Shown in pieces: positions 9,420 to 18,050 of a DNA stretch of 64,000 bases. The translations under genes and the position numbers were made by a program. The notes under the pieces are model-generated. The model worked only from the letters and a program-made list of their open reading frames with translations. It had not been told where the DNA came from and ran no database searches. This stretch comes from Ruminococcus sp. (GTDB lineage Bacteria; Bacillota; Clostridia; Oscillospirales; Ruminococcaceae): contig JAJQCE010000015.1 of NCBI GenBank assembly GCA_021202895.1, positions 161,671-225,670 of the forward strand. The letters run 5' to 3'. Numbering within the stretch: position 1 is the first letter of the stretch; each line of letters begins with the position of its first letter.

Positions 9420-9735
9420 GGACATCTTTAAAAACCCTTTGCCATATCTATGCGGAGAGAGCTTTTAGAGAAATATGTATATATCAAATGCTGTGACGGA
9501 AATTAACCGAACAGGTTCGGGCTAAAGAGAGGAAGCATTTTGCTGAAAGCTTCCGCCTTGGGCTGTCGGGGGCTAATCCACGAGCATCACCAGGGAAAAC
9601 GGCGGCGTCTTGTCTGCGTTAAGGACTAATGAGTGACAGCACTTTTTCGCTGTAATTTGGGTGGTAACACGGAGCTTACACGTTTCGTCCCATGTGCGCC
9701 TTGGGCGTTTTGCGGGCGAAGCGTTTATTTTTTCA
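9420..9735 (+). promoter_or_regulatory. T-box riboswitch leader, alanine
   Basis: The leader contains the distal stem I hairpin: AGAGAG followed by GAAGC, closing with GCTGAAAGCTTC (about 9526-9553). It also has the T-box core GGGTGGTAACACGG (9659-9672). An 11-bp helix (two G-U pairs) joins ACGTTTCGTCC (about 9680-9690) to GGGCGAAGCGT (about 9714-9724), followed by a T tract, giving the terminator. The T-box bulge can pair with uncharged tRNA and form the antiterminator instead. Candidate Ala specifier codons are GCT at 9572 or GCA at 9584; I cannot choose without folding. Low charged tRNA-Ala should switch alaS on. Confidence 0.9.
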
Positions 9736-9753
9736 GAAAGGAAGTTTTACAGT

Positions 9754-12399
9754 ATGGAATGGATGGGTCTAAATGAAATCAGAGAGGCTTATCTTAAATT
9801 TTTCGAGAGCAAGGGATGTCTTAGGAAGAAAAGCTATTCGCTTGTTCCTCAGAACGACAATTCGCTGCTGCTCATAGTTGCGGGAATGGCACCGCTTAAG
9901 CCGTATTTTACAGGACAGGAGGTGCCGCCGAGAACGAGAATGACTACCTGTCAGCGGTGTATCCGCACGGGAGATATAGAGAATGTCGGTAAGACCGCAA
10001 GGCACGGCACCTATTTTGAAATGCTGGGAAACTTTTCTTTCGGCGATTATTTCAAGAGCGAAGCTATAGCATGGGCATGGGAGTTTTGTGTGGACGTGCT
10101 TAAGCTTCCTAAGGAGAAGCTGTATATTTCCGTTTACGAGGACGACGACGAGGCGGAGAAGATTTGGCATGAGCAGATAGGCGTGCCGATGGATCACATT
10201 TTCCGTATGGGTAAAGAGGATAATTTCTGGGAGGCAGGCACTGACGGTCCCTGCGGTCCCTGCTCGGAAATTTACTTTGACAGAGGCGAAAAGTACGGCT
10301 GCGGCAAGCCCGACTGCACGGTAGGCTGCGACTGCGACAGGTATATGGAGTTCTGGAATCTGGTTTTCACGCAGTTTGAACGCCACGAGGACGGCACATA
10401 TACTCCGCTTGCTCAGAAAAATATAGATACAGGAATGGGTCTTGAACGTCTTGCTGTGCTTATGCAGGACGAGGATTCTATTTTTGACGTTGATACAGTC
10501 AAGGCTATACGCGACCATGTTTGCTCGGTTGCAAATTGCGAGTACGGTAAGTCTTACAAAAAGGACGTTTCAGTTAGGGTTATTACCGACCACATCAGAG
10601 CTGTGACGTTTTTAGCGGCTGACGGAGTGCTTCCGTCTAACGAGGGTACGGGCTATGTTATGCGCAGACTTGTGAGGAGAGCTGTTCGCCACGGCAAGCT
10701 TTTGGGGATTGACGGACTTTTCCTTAAGGATTTGGTTAAGACTGTAGTCGAGTGCAACAAGTGTGAATATAACGAGCTTGAGGAAAAATACGACTATATC
10801 GTTAAGGTTCTGACAAACGAGGAGCTCAATTTTAACCGCACGATTGACAGAGGAATGAAGCTGCTTGATGAGTATATTGAGAAGCTTGAAAGCGAGGGAA
10901 AAGCTGTGCTTTCGGGCGAGGACTGCTTTAAGCTTTCCGACACTCACGGATTTCCCATTGATCTCACTCGTGAGATTTTAGAGGAAAAGGGTATGAGCGT
11001 TGACGAGGAGGGCTATTACAGGTGCATGGAGATTCAGCGCACCACTGCCAGAGAGGCAAGAGGCGGCTCTAAGTACATGGGCTTGGACGAAACGGTTTTC
11101 CATAGCATTGACAAGGAATATACAACGCAGTTTTGCGGCTATGAAACGCTTGAAGCGGATTCGGCTATAGACTACCTTGCAAACGACGACGAGCTTATCA
11201 TGCGGGCGCAAAAGGGCGAGGACGCTTATGTCGTGAGTGCGCTTACTCCGTTCTATGCCGAGAGCGGCGGACAGGTGGGAGATACAGGAATTATCACCAC
11301 TGAAACAGGAAAGGCTGAGGTCAGAGATACTCAAAAGGCGGTGGGCGGCAAAATCGCTCACTCGGTAAGAGTGCTTGACGGATATATAGAAGCGTCGCAG
11401 ACGGCGCATTTTGAGGTGGATAAAAAGCGGAGAATGGCGATTGCGAGAAATCATACCTCTGCTCACCTGCTTCAGGCGGCGTTAAGAGAGGTTTTAGGCG
11501 ACCATGTTCATCAGAAGGGTCAGCTTGTGGACGCAGAGCGAGTGCGCTTTGATTTTTCGCACTTTGAGGCTATTTCGGCTGAGGAGCTTGCGAAAATCGA
11601 GCGGCTTGTCAATGAAAAGATTATGGACTGCCTTGAGGTTTCAACACGAGTACTTCCGATTGAGGAGGCGCAGAAGCTTGGAGCTATGGCACTTTTCGGC
11701 GAGAAGTACGGCGAAACGGTAAGGGTAGTGAGCATAGGAGATTTTTCACTTGAATTTTGCGGCGGAACTCACCTTAAGAACGCCGCTCAGGCAGGGCTTT
11801 TCAAGATTGTTTCAGAGGGCTCTGTCGCTTCTGGAGTAAGGAGAATCGAAGCTCTGACAGGCACAGGCGTGCTTGATATGATTGATACTATAAACGAAAG
11901 AATGTTTGAAGCTCAAAGGCTGCTTAAGCTTAACGACCCTGCGCTTATTGCCGACAGAATTACGGCTGTGCTTGAGGAGAACAAGAGCCTTGACAAGCTA
12001 AGCGAGCAGCTTAGAAATCGTGTGGCTGACGGTATGTTCTATCAGTTTGTAAGGAACTGCCGAGAGGTGAACGGCGTTAAGATTATGGCTAATATGCTTT
12101 CAAATATCGGTTCGGATATGTACGAGAGCTTTGCGCAAAAGGCTAAAAATACCGAAGAGCCGTTTGTTATGCTTATGGTTGGAACAGCGGACGAGAAGCC
12201 TAAAATGCTGTGCGCCTGCTCTCCAACGGCTGTGAAAATGGGAGCGCACGCAGGAAAAATTGTCGGCAAGGCGGCGGCTGTGACAGGCGGCAGAGGCGGC
12301 GGCAGACCCGACAGCGCAATGGCAGGAATAGGAGATAAGAACAAGATAGACGAGGCTCTGCATTCGATTGACAGTATTGTAGAGGAAATGATAAAGTAA
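9754..12399 (+). CDS. alaS: Alanine--tRNA ligase
   Basis: 881 residues from the ATG at 9754, with AAAGGAAG 9 nt upstream; a longer frame from 9661 runs back into the T-box and is not real. It has the class II catalytic domain at the N-terminus (RTCQRCIRTGD, MLGNFSFGDYF) and the anticodon-independent middle domain. The editing domain carries zinc ligands H567 and H571 (HTSAH) and C669 and H673 (CGGTH). The C-Ala domain is glycine-rich near the end (GGRGGGRPD). It charges tRNA-Ala and clears mischarged Ser or Gly. Expression depends on the upstream T-box. HIT-protein and holA genes follow closely. Confidence 0.98.
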   Translation: MEWMGLNEIREAYLKFFESKGCLRKKSYSLVPQNDNSLLLIVAGMAPLKPYFTGQEVPPRTRMTTCQRCIRTGDIENVGKTARHGTYFEMLGNFSFGDYFKSEAIAWAWEFCVDVLKLPKEKLYISVYEDDDEAEKIWHEQIGVPMDHIFRMGKEDNFWEAGTDGPCGPCSEIYFDRGEKYGCGKPDCTVGCDCDRYMEFWNLVFTQFERHEDGTYTPLAQKNIDTGMGLERLAVLMQDEDSIFDVDTVKAIRDHVCSVANCEYGKSYKKDVSVRVITDHIRAVTFLAADGVLPSNEGTGYVMRRLVRRAVRHGKLLGIDGLFLKDLVKTVVECNKCEYNELEEKYDYIVKVLTNEELNFNRTIDRGMKLLDEYIEKLESEGKAVLSGEDCFKLSDTHGFPIDLTREILEEKGMSVDEEGYYRCMEIQRTTAREARGGSKYMGLDETVFHSIDKEYTTQFCGYETLEADSAIDYLANDDELIMRAQKGEDAYVVSALTPFYAESGGQVGDTGIITTETGKAEVRDTQKAVGGKIAHSVRVLDGYIEASQTAHFEVDKKRRMAIARNHTSAHLLQAALREVLGDHVHQKGQLVDAERVRFDFSHFEAISAEELAKIERLVNEKIMDCLEVSTRVLPIEEAQKLGAMALFGEKYGETVRVVSIGDFSLEFCGGTHLKNAAQAGLFKIVSEGSVASGVRRIEALTGTGVLDMIDTINERMFEAQRLLKLNDPALIADRITAVLEENKSLDKLSEQLRNRVADGMFYQFVRNCREVNGVKIMANMLSNIGSDMYESFAQKAKNTEEPFVMLMVGTADEKPKMLCACSPTAVKMGAHAGKIVGKAAAVTGGRGGGRPDSAMAGIGDKNKIDEALHSIDSIVEEMIK

Positions 12400-12412
12400 C
12401 GGAGGATAAAAA

Positions 12413-12757
12413 ATGAACGACTGCTTATTTTGCAAAATAATTAACGAAGATATTCCCTCAACCAAGATTTACGAGGACGATAAGGTTTTTGTCTTTGCCG
12501 ACATTGAACCTACTGCGCCGATTCACTGGCTTGCGATTCCAAAGGAGCATATCGAGCGGCTTTCTGACGTAAATGAAGCTAACAGCGAGGTAATTTCGCA
12601 TATCTACGAGGTTATTTCTTCGCTTGCTTCACAGCATGAGGAGTTTAAAAACGGCTTTAGAGTGGTTTCAAACTGCGGAGAGGCGGCAGGTCAGAGCGTA
12701 TTCCATATTCATTTTCATGTGCTTGCAGGCAGAGATTTTGCCTGGCCAGCAGGTTAA
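12413..12757 (+). CDS. HIT family nucleotide hydrolase (HinT-like)
   Basis: 114 residues. The histidine triad HIHFHVL covers H98, H100 and H102. The N-terminal DCLFCKI pair of cysteines is typical of the PKCI/HinT branch, which hydrolyses adenosine phosphoramidates. AGGATAAAA precedes the ATG, 13 nt after alaS. Such genes are often found by alaS in clostridia, perhaps because HinT can hydrolyse aminoacyl-adenylates; that link is inference. Confidence 0.93.
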   Translation: MNDCLFCKIINEDIPSTKIYEDDKVFVFADIEPTAPIHWLAIPKEHIERLSDVNEANSEVISHIYEVISSLASQHEEFKNGFRVVSNCGEAAGQSVFHIHFHVLAGRDFAWPAG

Positions 12758-12760
12758 GTC

Positions 12761-13819
12761 ATGGCGTATCTGACGCAAAACGAATGTGCGGCTAAGATAA
12801 GAGCGCAGAGCTATGAACGGCTGTATCTTTTTTACGGCAGGGATTTAGGTGCGCTTGAGCCGTTTGCCAAAAAGCTTTCAGGCAAGCTTTGCCCTAAGGA
12901 TGCGCAGACGATGAATCTTCATGCGTTTGACGCAACGGAGCTTGATATAGAAGCGCTCTTTGATTCGGTTCAGGTGCTGCCGATGCTTGCCAATAGAGTT
13001 GTCGTTACTCTTTCAGGGCTTAATATGGACAAGCTTAACCGCTCGCAGGGCGATGGTCTCAGGAAAATAATTGCAGATATTCCCGACACTACAGTGCTTA
13101 TTATTTCAGCGGGCGGCGAGGAGCAGTATAAAAACCGCAAGGCTCTGACCGATAAAAACAAGCGTTTTGCCGACCTTTGCGCCAAGCATGGGGCGGTGTG
13201 CGAGTTTGCCTTCAAGAGTGTGTCTGAATCGGCAAAGCTGATTGAAGCGGCTGTGAAAAAAAACGGCTGCACGATAACGAGGAAAAACGCTGGGTATCTG
13301 GCGCAGCTTTGCCTTTGCGAAACAGCGCATATCAATATGGAGATAGGCAAGCTCTGCGCTTATGCGAACGGAAAGGAAATTTTATGTGAGGACATAGACG
13401 CTCTTTGCATAAAAAAGATTGAATCGGACGGCTTTTCACTTGCGCTGTCGATTTTAAAGGGCAACGCCGCATTTGTTTTCAAGCGGCTTGACGAGCTTAA
13501 GGCGCAGAGCTATGAGCCTACGCAGATTTTGGCGATTGTAAATATGTCGCTTACTGATTTGTACAGAGCAAGGCTTTGCCGTACGGCTGGAAAGAGCTGG
13601 AGCGAGTGCGCAGAGGATTTTAAATATCCGAAAAACCGTGAATTTGCCGTAAAAAACGCTTACAGCGAATGTGGGAATCTCTCTCTTGAGAGAATACGTA
13701 ACGCCTGCACGTTGCTTGCGGATACGGAGCTAAAAATCAAAACCGTTTCAATGAACAGCGAAAGCGCATTTTTAGCCGTAGAACAGTTTGCGGCGGCGGC
13801 TATGGATTTTAAAGGGTGA
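12761..13819 (+). CDS. holA: DNA polymerase III subunit delta
   Basis: 352 residues, family length. Delta opens the sliding clamp within the clamp loader. The sequence has the LYLFYGRD start (P-loop remnant), VVVTLSGLN, TTVLIISAGG-like strands and the C-terminal collar domain (LERIRNACTLLADTELKIKT). It starts 4 nt after the HIT gene and its last codons immediately precede the RNase M5 gene, so the genes are tightly coupled. Confidence 0.9.
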   Translation: MAYLTQNECAAKIRAQSYERLYLFYGRDLGALEPFAKKLSGKLCPKDAQTMNLHAFDATELDIEALFDSVQVLPMLANRVVVTLSGLNMDKLNRSQGDGLRKIIADIPDTTVLIISAGGEEQYKNRKALTDKNKRFADLCAKHGAVCEFAFKSVSESAKLIEAAVKKNGCTITRKNAGYLAQLCLCETAHINMEIGKLCAYANGKEILCEDIDALCIKKIESDGFSLALSILKGNAAFVFKRLDELKAQSYEPTQILAIVNMSLTDLYRARLCRTAGKSWSECAEDFKYPKNREFAVKNAYSECGNLSLERIRNACTLLADTELKIKTVSMNSESAFLAVEQFAAAAMDFKG

Positions 13820-13823
13820 TACT

Positions 13824-14417
13824 ATGCCTGAAAGAATAAAGCTTAGCCGTGCGGTGGTGGTTGAGGGAAAGTACGACAAAATCAAGCTGTCGTCGATTGT
13901 AGACGCTGTGATTTTAACCACCGACGGATTTGGAATTTACAAAAGCGACGATACAAAAAAGCTGATACGCTTTTACGCTGAAAGCAAAGGGCTTATCGTC
14001 ATGACCGATTCAGACGCCGCAGGCAGACGTATCCGAGCCTATATCAAGCGTATTCTCCCTGTACAGCTTCAGGATAGAGTGGCGAACGTCCATATCCCTA
14101 AAATTGAGGGTAAGGAAAAGCGCAAGGAAAACCCGTCAAAGGAGGGTACTCTCGGAGTTGAGGGAATAGACGCTCAGATGCTAAGAAATTTGCTTGCTCG
14201 TTACAGCGTGGAAAACGACAAGCCGCAGAGAGTCAGAATGACTAAGAACGATATGTATATGTTAGGCTTGAGCGGCTGTGAATCGGCGGCTAAAAAGCGT
14301 GAGGAGCTAGCGCAGAGGCTGTCGCTTCCGTCAGGACTGTCGTCAACGGCTTTGCTTGATTTGCTTAATGAGCTTTATGAGCTTGAGGATATTAAAGAGG
14401 CTTTGAGCGAAAGGTAA
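13824..14417 (+). CDS. rnmV: Ribonuclease M5-like Toprim protein
   Basis: 197 residues from the ATG at 13824 (MPERIKL), 4 nt after holA, with AAAGGGTG upstream; an upstream in-frame GTG would overlap holA. The Toprim signatures are the glutamate in AVVVEGKYDK and the D-x-D in IVMTDSDAAGR, followed by the R-x-Y/P-x-I segments of the M5 branch. RNase M5 trims 5S rRNA precursors. The C-terminal region after residue 110 is typical of RnmV. No 5S gene is in the window. Confidence 0.85.
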   Translation: MPERIKLSRAVVVEGKYDKIKLSSIVDAVILTTDGFGIYKSDDTKKLIRFYAESKGLIVMTDSDAAGRRIRAYIKRILPVQLQDRVANVHIPKIEGKEKRKENPSKEGTLGVEGIDAQMLRNLLARYSVENDKPQRVRMTKNDMYMLGLSGCESAAKKREELAQRLSLPSGLSSTALLDLLNELYELEDIKEALSER

Positions 14418-14428
14418 GGAGAAAAGGT

Positions 14429-15763
14429 ATGCAGCTTTACGACACGATCTTTTTATTTGTGTTTTTGCCCTTGTTTATGGGGATTTACGCTCTTTTGAGC
14501 GAAAGAAAAAGACCGTGGCTTATTGCGGCGGCGAATATATTTTTTATTTTTCTCGGCAGCCGCTTTGGAATTGTCGTTTTCGCTCTGCTGACGGTTCTGT
14601 CTTACTTTTCGGCGATTGCGATTTATAATTACAGAACCAACGAGAAAAAACGCTTTGCCAGAAAATTGATTTTTACGCTGAATATTCTACTTTGCGTTGT
14701 AGTGCTTTTATTCCTTGCAAAGGATGCTTTTTTCAACATCACATCGCTTAATATGTTCGCTGTGTTCGGCGGAGCGGTTGTGCCGCTGCATATTATTTCA
14801 TATCTGATCGACGTCTACAGAGGCGATTGCGAGGCGCAGACTAATCTCTTTTCGCTCACCGCCTACACGGGATTTTTTCCATCGCTTACGCTGGGTCCTG
14901 TAATGAAATATAAGAATTTCAAGGAGAGCTTCAGCGCGCCTAAAATTTCACATGAGAAAATAGCGGCGGGCATACGCATTTATATTCTGGGACTTGCGGA
15001 GTACGTGATAATCGGCTGCCGCCTGACGGATATATGGAATAAGGAAATTTTAAACGCTCAGGCGGCGGATTTTGGCTTGATGACCGCACTGCTGTCTGCG
15101 CTTATCTACTATGTTGGCTTTTGCGTAAATGTTATGGGCTTGGTGGCTATGGGTCAGGGAATTGCCGTGATGTTAGGCTTTGCGGTAAAGCCGTGCTTTA
15201 GCAGACGCTTTTTGACGGACAGCCTTTACAAGAGAATTAAAGGCTTTAACTCGCCTCTCTATTCGTGGCTTAACGACTATATCTGCAAGCCGATTAACGG
15301 CGGCTCAGGGGAATTTTCCTTTTTGCCATTTGTAGCAGCCGTCTGCCTAGCGGCTTTGTGGTATGATTTTAGCGCAAGCTGGCTTATAGCGGCGTTTTTG
15401 GCAGCTGGAATAGTTTTTTTACAGCGGCTTGCGAAAAAAAAGAGCAAGACAAAGCACAAATTCATTGCAAGCCTTTTGACTTCGATTTCAGCTGCACTTT
15501 TGTTTGCAGTCTGCGCTTTGTCGAAGCTTAATATAGACTCGCTTTCAAATTTGTCGCTTTTTGCGGTAACTCAGAGCGAGAACGATTATCTTAGCTACCT
15601 GTTTTCAGTGTCGGCGGCGGTCACGCTTATAGGCTTTGTAGTGATAAGTCCACTGCCGAATTTGATATTTAAGCGCATGAACTACACCTGGGTAAGAATA
15701 GCTATGCCAGCGTTTGAAATCATACTTGTGGTGCTGAGTGCGGCGTTTATGATTAACGGCTAG
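14429..15763 (+). CDS. MBOAT-like membrane protein lacking catalytic histidines
   Basis: 444 residues with about ten hydrophobic segments. The start (MQLYDTIFLFVFLPLFMGIY) and the GFFPSLTLGPVMKYK segment are those of AlgI/DltB-type MBOAT acyltransferases, which move acyl groups across the membrane to a polysaccharide or teichoic acid. The family block that usually reads FW-R-WH is here LYKRI, the LWHG block is LWYD (Tyr312), and no histidine follows where the Y-H-G normally sits (L-A-A-G near 324-327). So the invariant catalytic histidines appear to be missing. It is paired with a DHHW-type protein 13 nt downstream that is degenerate too. It may be a pseudoenzyme or have a new role. Confidence 0.8.
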   Translation: MQLYDTIFLFVFLPLFMGIYALLSERKRPWLIAAANIFFIFLGSRFGIVVFALLTVLSYFSAIAIYNYRTNEKKRFARKLIFTLNILLCVVVLLFLAKDAFFNITSLNMFAVFGGAVVPLHIISYLIDVYRGDCEAQTNLFSLTAYTGFFPSLTLGPVMKYKNFKESFSAPKISHEKIAAGIRIYILGLAEYVIIGCRLTDIWNKEILNAQAADFGLMTALLSALIYYVGFCVNVMGLVAMGQGIAVMLGFAVKPCFSRRFLTDSLYKRIKGFNSPLYSWLNDYICKPINGGSGEFSFLPFVAAVCLAALWYDFSASWLIAAFLAAGIVFLQRLAKKKSKTKHKFIASLLTSISAALLFAVCALSKLNIDSLSNLSLFAVTQSENDYLSYLFSVSAAVTLIGFVVISPLPNLIFKRMNYTWVRIAMPAFEIILVVLSAAFMING

Positions 15764-15776
15764 TGGGAGGGATTGC

Positions 15777-16886
15777 ATGAAAAAGACGCTTGATTATATC
15801 AGCATAACAATATTTTTCGCATTTGTTTCGCTTTTGGGAATCTGCTCTGTTTTCGTAAGAGAGGAAAGCTTCGATACCGAAAGCGTAAGCGGCGTAAGCG
15901 AAGCGGTCGAGCTTGCCGACAGCTATGTCGAGAGCAATTTTACAATGTCGGACAGGTGGGACACACTCTACGCAAGAGCCGCTCTCTTTTTAGGACAGCG
16001 TGAATTTGACGGAATTTACTATGACGAGGAAAACGACAGACTGACGGAGATTTTTTCAGCTTATGACGAGAGCGTCGCTACCGATATGGTGTATGCGCTG
16101 AACGGTTTTTACAAATTGCACTCGGATAAACAGATGTATGCGGTAATTGTGCCTGACGCTTCGGGTATATATCAAAGCGATATGCCTGACAGCCTGAACG
16201 CTTTAGATGAGCAGACGCTTATCGATGAGCTTTACTATGAAATTAATGAGAATATAACTCCGATAGACGTTTACAGCGCACTTTACTCTGCGAGGGATTC
16301 GTATATTTATTTCAAGACTGATTCGAGATGGACTCAGACTGGAGCGTATGAGGCGTACACTGCCTGCGCAGATATTATGGGATTTGAAACATATGCGATT
16401 TCAAATTACGATATAGATTATACCCACACCAGCTTTTACGGCAATCTTTCCTCGCACACATCAATAAAGGAAACTTCAGCGGATTCTATAAACGTCTATC
16501 GCTCAAAGTACGGCAGCTATGTAAAATCCGTTAGTCTTTTGACAGGTGCGAATAAATATGAGGAAAGCTCAATGTATGCAAGGAGCGCGCTGGATTCGGA
16601 TGATAAGTATTCGTATTTTTTAGGCTCGTCAAGCTGTAAGAGTACTGTAATTGAAACGACAAACGTTGATTCTCCGTCACTGCTGATTATAGGATGTGAC
16701 TACGCAAACTGCATGGCTATCTTTTTTGCGCCGCACTATTCAAAAATAGTTATAGTAAACCCGTTTGTATTTGACGAGAGCGAATGTGTGAGCGATATAG
16801 CGGACGCAGAGGATTTTGACACGGTGCTGTTTTTGTGCGACATTCAAGATTTTTGCTCGTCAGAAGCGGTAGGAAAGATTAAATAA
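15777..16886 (+). CDS. DHHW/AlgX-like extracytoplasmic protein with altered catalytic motifs
   Basis: 369 residues with a single N-terminal membrane anchor (about 8-28) and an SGNH-like outer domain. It is the usual partner of MBOAT proteins in clostridia. The signature Y-F-x-T-D-H-H-W-T is here YFKTDSRWT (D182-S183-R184-W185). The nucleophile segment, normally D-S-F/Y-G-N, is C307-D308-Y309-A-N, so the serine is replaced. The rest aligns well (FAPHYSKIVIVNP matches the family end). I infer loss of O-acetyltransferase chemistry with the fold kept. GGGAGG lies just before the ATG. No frameshift is seen. Confidence 0.78.
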   Translation: MKKTLDYISITIFFAFVSLLGICSVFVREESFDTESVSGVSEAVELADSYVESNFTMSDRWDTLYARAALFLGQREFDGIYYDEENDRLTEIFSAYDESVATDMVYALNGFYKLHSDKQMYAVIVPDASGIYQSDMPDSLNALDEQTLIDELYYEINENITPIDVYSALYSARDSYIYFKTDSRWTQTGAYEAYTACADIMGFETYAISNYDIDYTHTSFYGNLSSHTSIKETSADSINVYRSKYGSYVKSVSLLTGANKYEESSMYARSALDSDDKYSYFLGSSSCKSTVIETTNVDSPSLLIIGCDYANCMAIFFAPHYSKIVIVNPFVFDESECVSDIADAEDFDTVLFLCDIQDFCSSEAVGKIK

Positions 16887-16894
16887 TTTTGCTC

Positions 16895-16923
16895 TTGCTT
16901 TTTGTCGAACAGTATGTTATAAT
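16895..16923 (+). promoter_or_regulatory. Promoter of pyrB
   Basis: TTGCTT, a 17-nt spacer and an extended -10 (TGTTATAAT ending at 16923), 22 nt before the pyrB ATG. Confidence 0.72.
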
Positions 16924-16945
16924 AGTAAAAGGGACGGTGTGAAAT

Positions 16946-18034
16946 ATGGATTATAATGAAAATCGGTTTTTAAATCTTCTGGATTTAAATGATTATCCCG
17001 TTTCGTGGTGGAATTCACTGCTTGAACTAGGTCACAAAATACGGCAAAATCCTGAAAGCTACGCTAAAGCCTGCGAGGGCAAGATTATGGGAACGCTCTT
17101 TTATGAGCCGTCTACCCGAACTCAGATGTCCTTTCAGACCGCAATGCTTAGGCTCGGCGGTACGATTATAGGCTTTGACAATCCCGCAACCTCATCTGTT
17201 GCAAAGGGCGAAAATCTTAAGGATACAACCAAGATAGTTTCAGGCTATGCGGATATAATGGTAATGCGGCATCCCGTTGAGGGATCAGCCAAGGCGGCTG
17301 CGCTTACTGCCGACTGCCCGATTATAAATGCGGGCGACGGCGGACACCTTCACCCAACGCAGACGCTCACCGACCTTTTTACCCTCAAGGAGGAAAAGGG
17401 AACGCTTGAAAACCTGACGATAGGCTTTTGCGGAGATTTAAAGAACGGCAGGACGGTTCATTCGCTTATCAAGGCTATGATTTGCTTCAAGGGAACAAGG
17501 TTTGTTCTTATCTCGACTTCTGCGCTTGCGCTTCCGGCGTATATCAAGGATATGCTTTCGGCAGGCGGCTTTGACTACAGGGAGGTTTCCTCTCTTGACG
17601 AGGCGATAGGCGAGCTTGACGTGCTGTACATGACAAGGATTCAGCAGGAACGCTTTGCGAGCGAGGAGGAGTATCTGGCTCAAAAGGGTGCGTTTGTCCT
17701 TGATAAGAAAAAGCTTTTGGGCGCAAAGAGCGATATGATTATTCTACATCCTCTGCCTAGAGTGGACGAGATAGAGATAGCTGTCGACGATGATAAGAGA
17801 GCTATGTATTTTAAGCAGGCGAAGTACGGAATGTACATAAGAATGGCGCTTATTTTGACGGTTATAAGAAATCTGGGTACTCCTGCGACGATAGTCAGAG
17901 GCAGGGTTCATGAAAATGTAATTTGCTCAAATCCAAACTGTATCACTCATAAGGAAAGCTATCTGCCGCACCTTTTTGAGGGCAGCTCGGATATTTTAAC
18001 CTGTGAATATTGCGACAACAGAACGCTCATATAG
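16946..18034 (+). CDS. pyrB: Aspartate carbamoyltransferase with C-terminal PyrI-like zinc domain
   Basis: 362 residues. The first 310 or so are PyrB: YEPSTRTQMSF (carbamoyl phosphate site), the lysine in SVAKGENLKDT, HLHPTQTLTD, and HPLPRVDEI. The enzyme joins carbamoyl phosphate and aspartate in pyrimidine synthesis. The last 40 residues carry C327-x4-C332 (CSNPNC) and C353-x2-C356 (CEYC), matching the zinc module of the E. coli regulatory chain PyrI. The nucleotide-binding allosteric domain of PyrI is absent. It looks like a catalytic chain with a built-in zinc ribbon. No separate pyrI or pyrimidine leader is seen. Confidence 0.92.
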   Translation: MDYNENRFLNLLDLNDYPVSWWNSLLELGHKIRQNPESYAKACEGKIMGTLFYEPSTRTQMSFQTAMLRLGGTIIGFDNPATSSVAKGENLKDTTKIVSGYADIMVMRHPVEGSAKAAALTADCPIINAGDGGHLHPTQTLTDLFTLKEEKGTLENLTIGFCGDLKNGRTVHSLIKAMICFKGTRFVLISTSALALPAYIKDMLSAGGFDYREVSSLDEAIGELDVLYMTRIQQERFASEEEYLAQKGAFVLDKKKLLGAKSDMIILHPLPRVDEIEIAVDDDKRAMYFKQAKYGMYIRMALILTVIRNLGTPATIVRGRVHENVICSNPNCITHKESYLPHLFEGSSDILTCEYCDNRTLI

Positions 18035-18050
18035 GAGGTTTGATTTTTAG

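Noticed and set aside
9661..9753. 31-residue N-terminal extension of AlaRS from a GTG at 9661
   Set aside because: It lies within the T-box terminator region, has no ribosome site and is not part of AlaRS.
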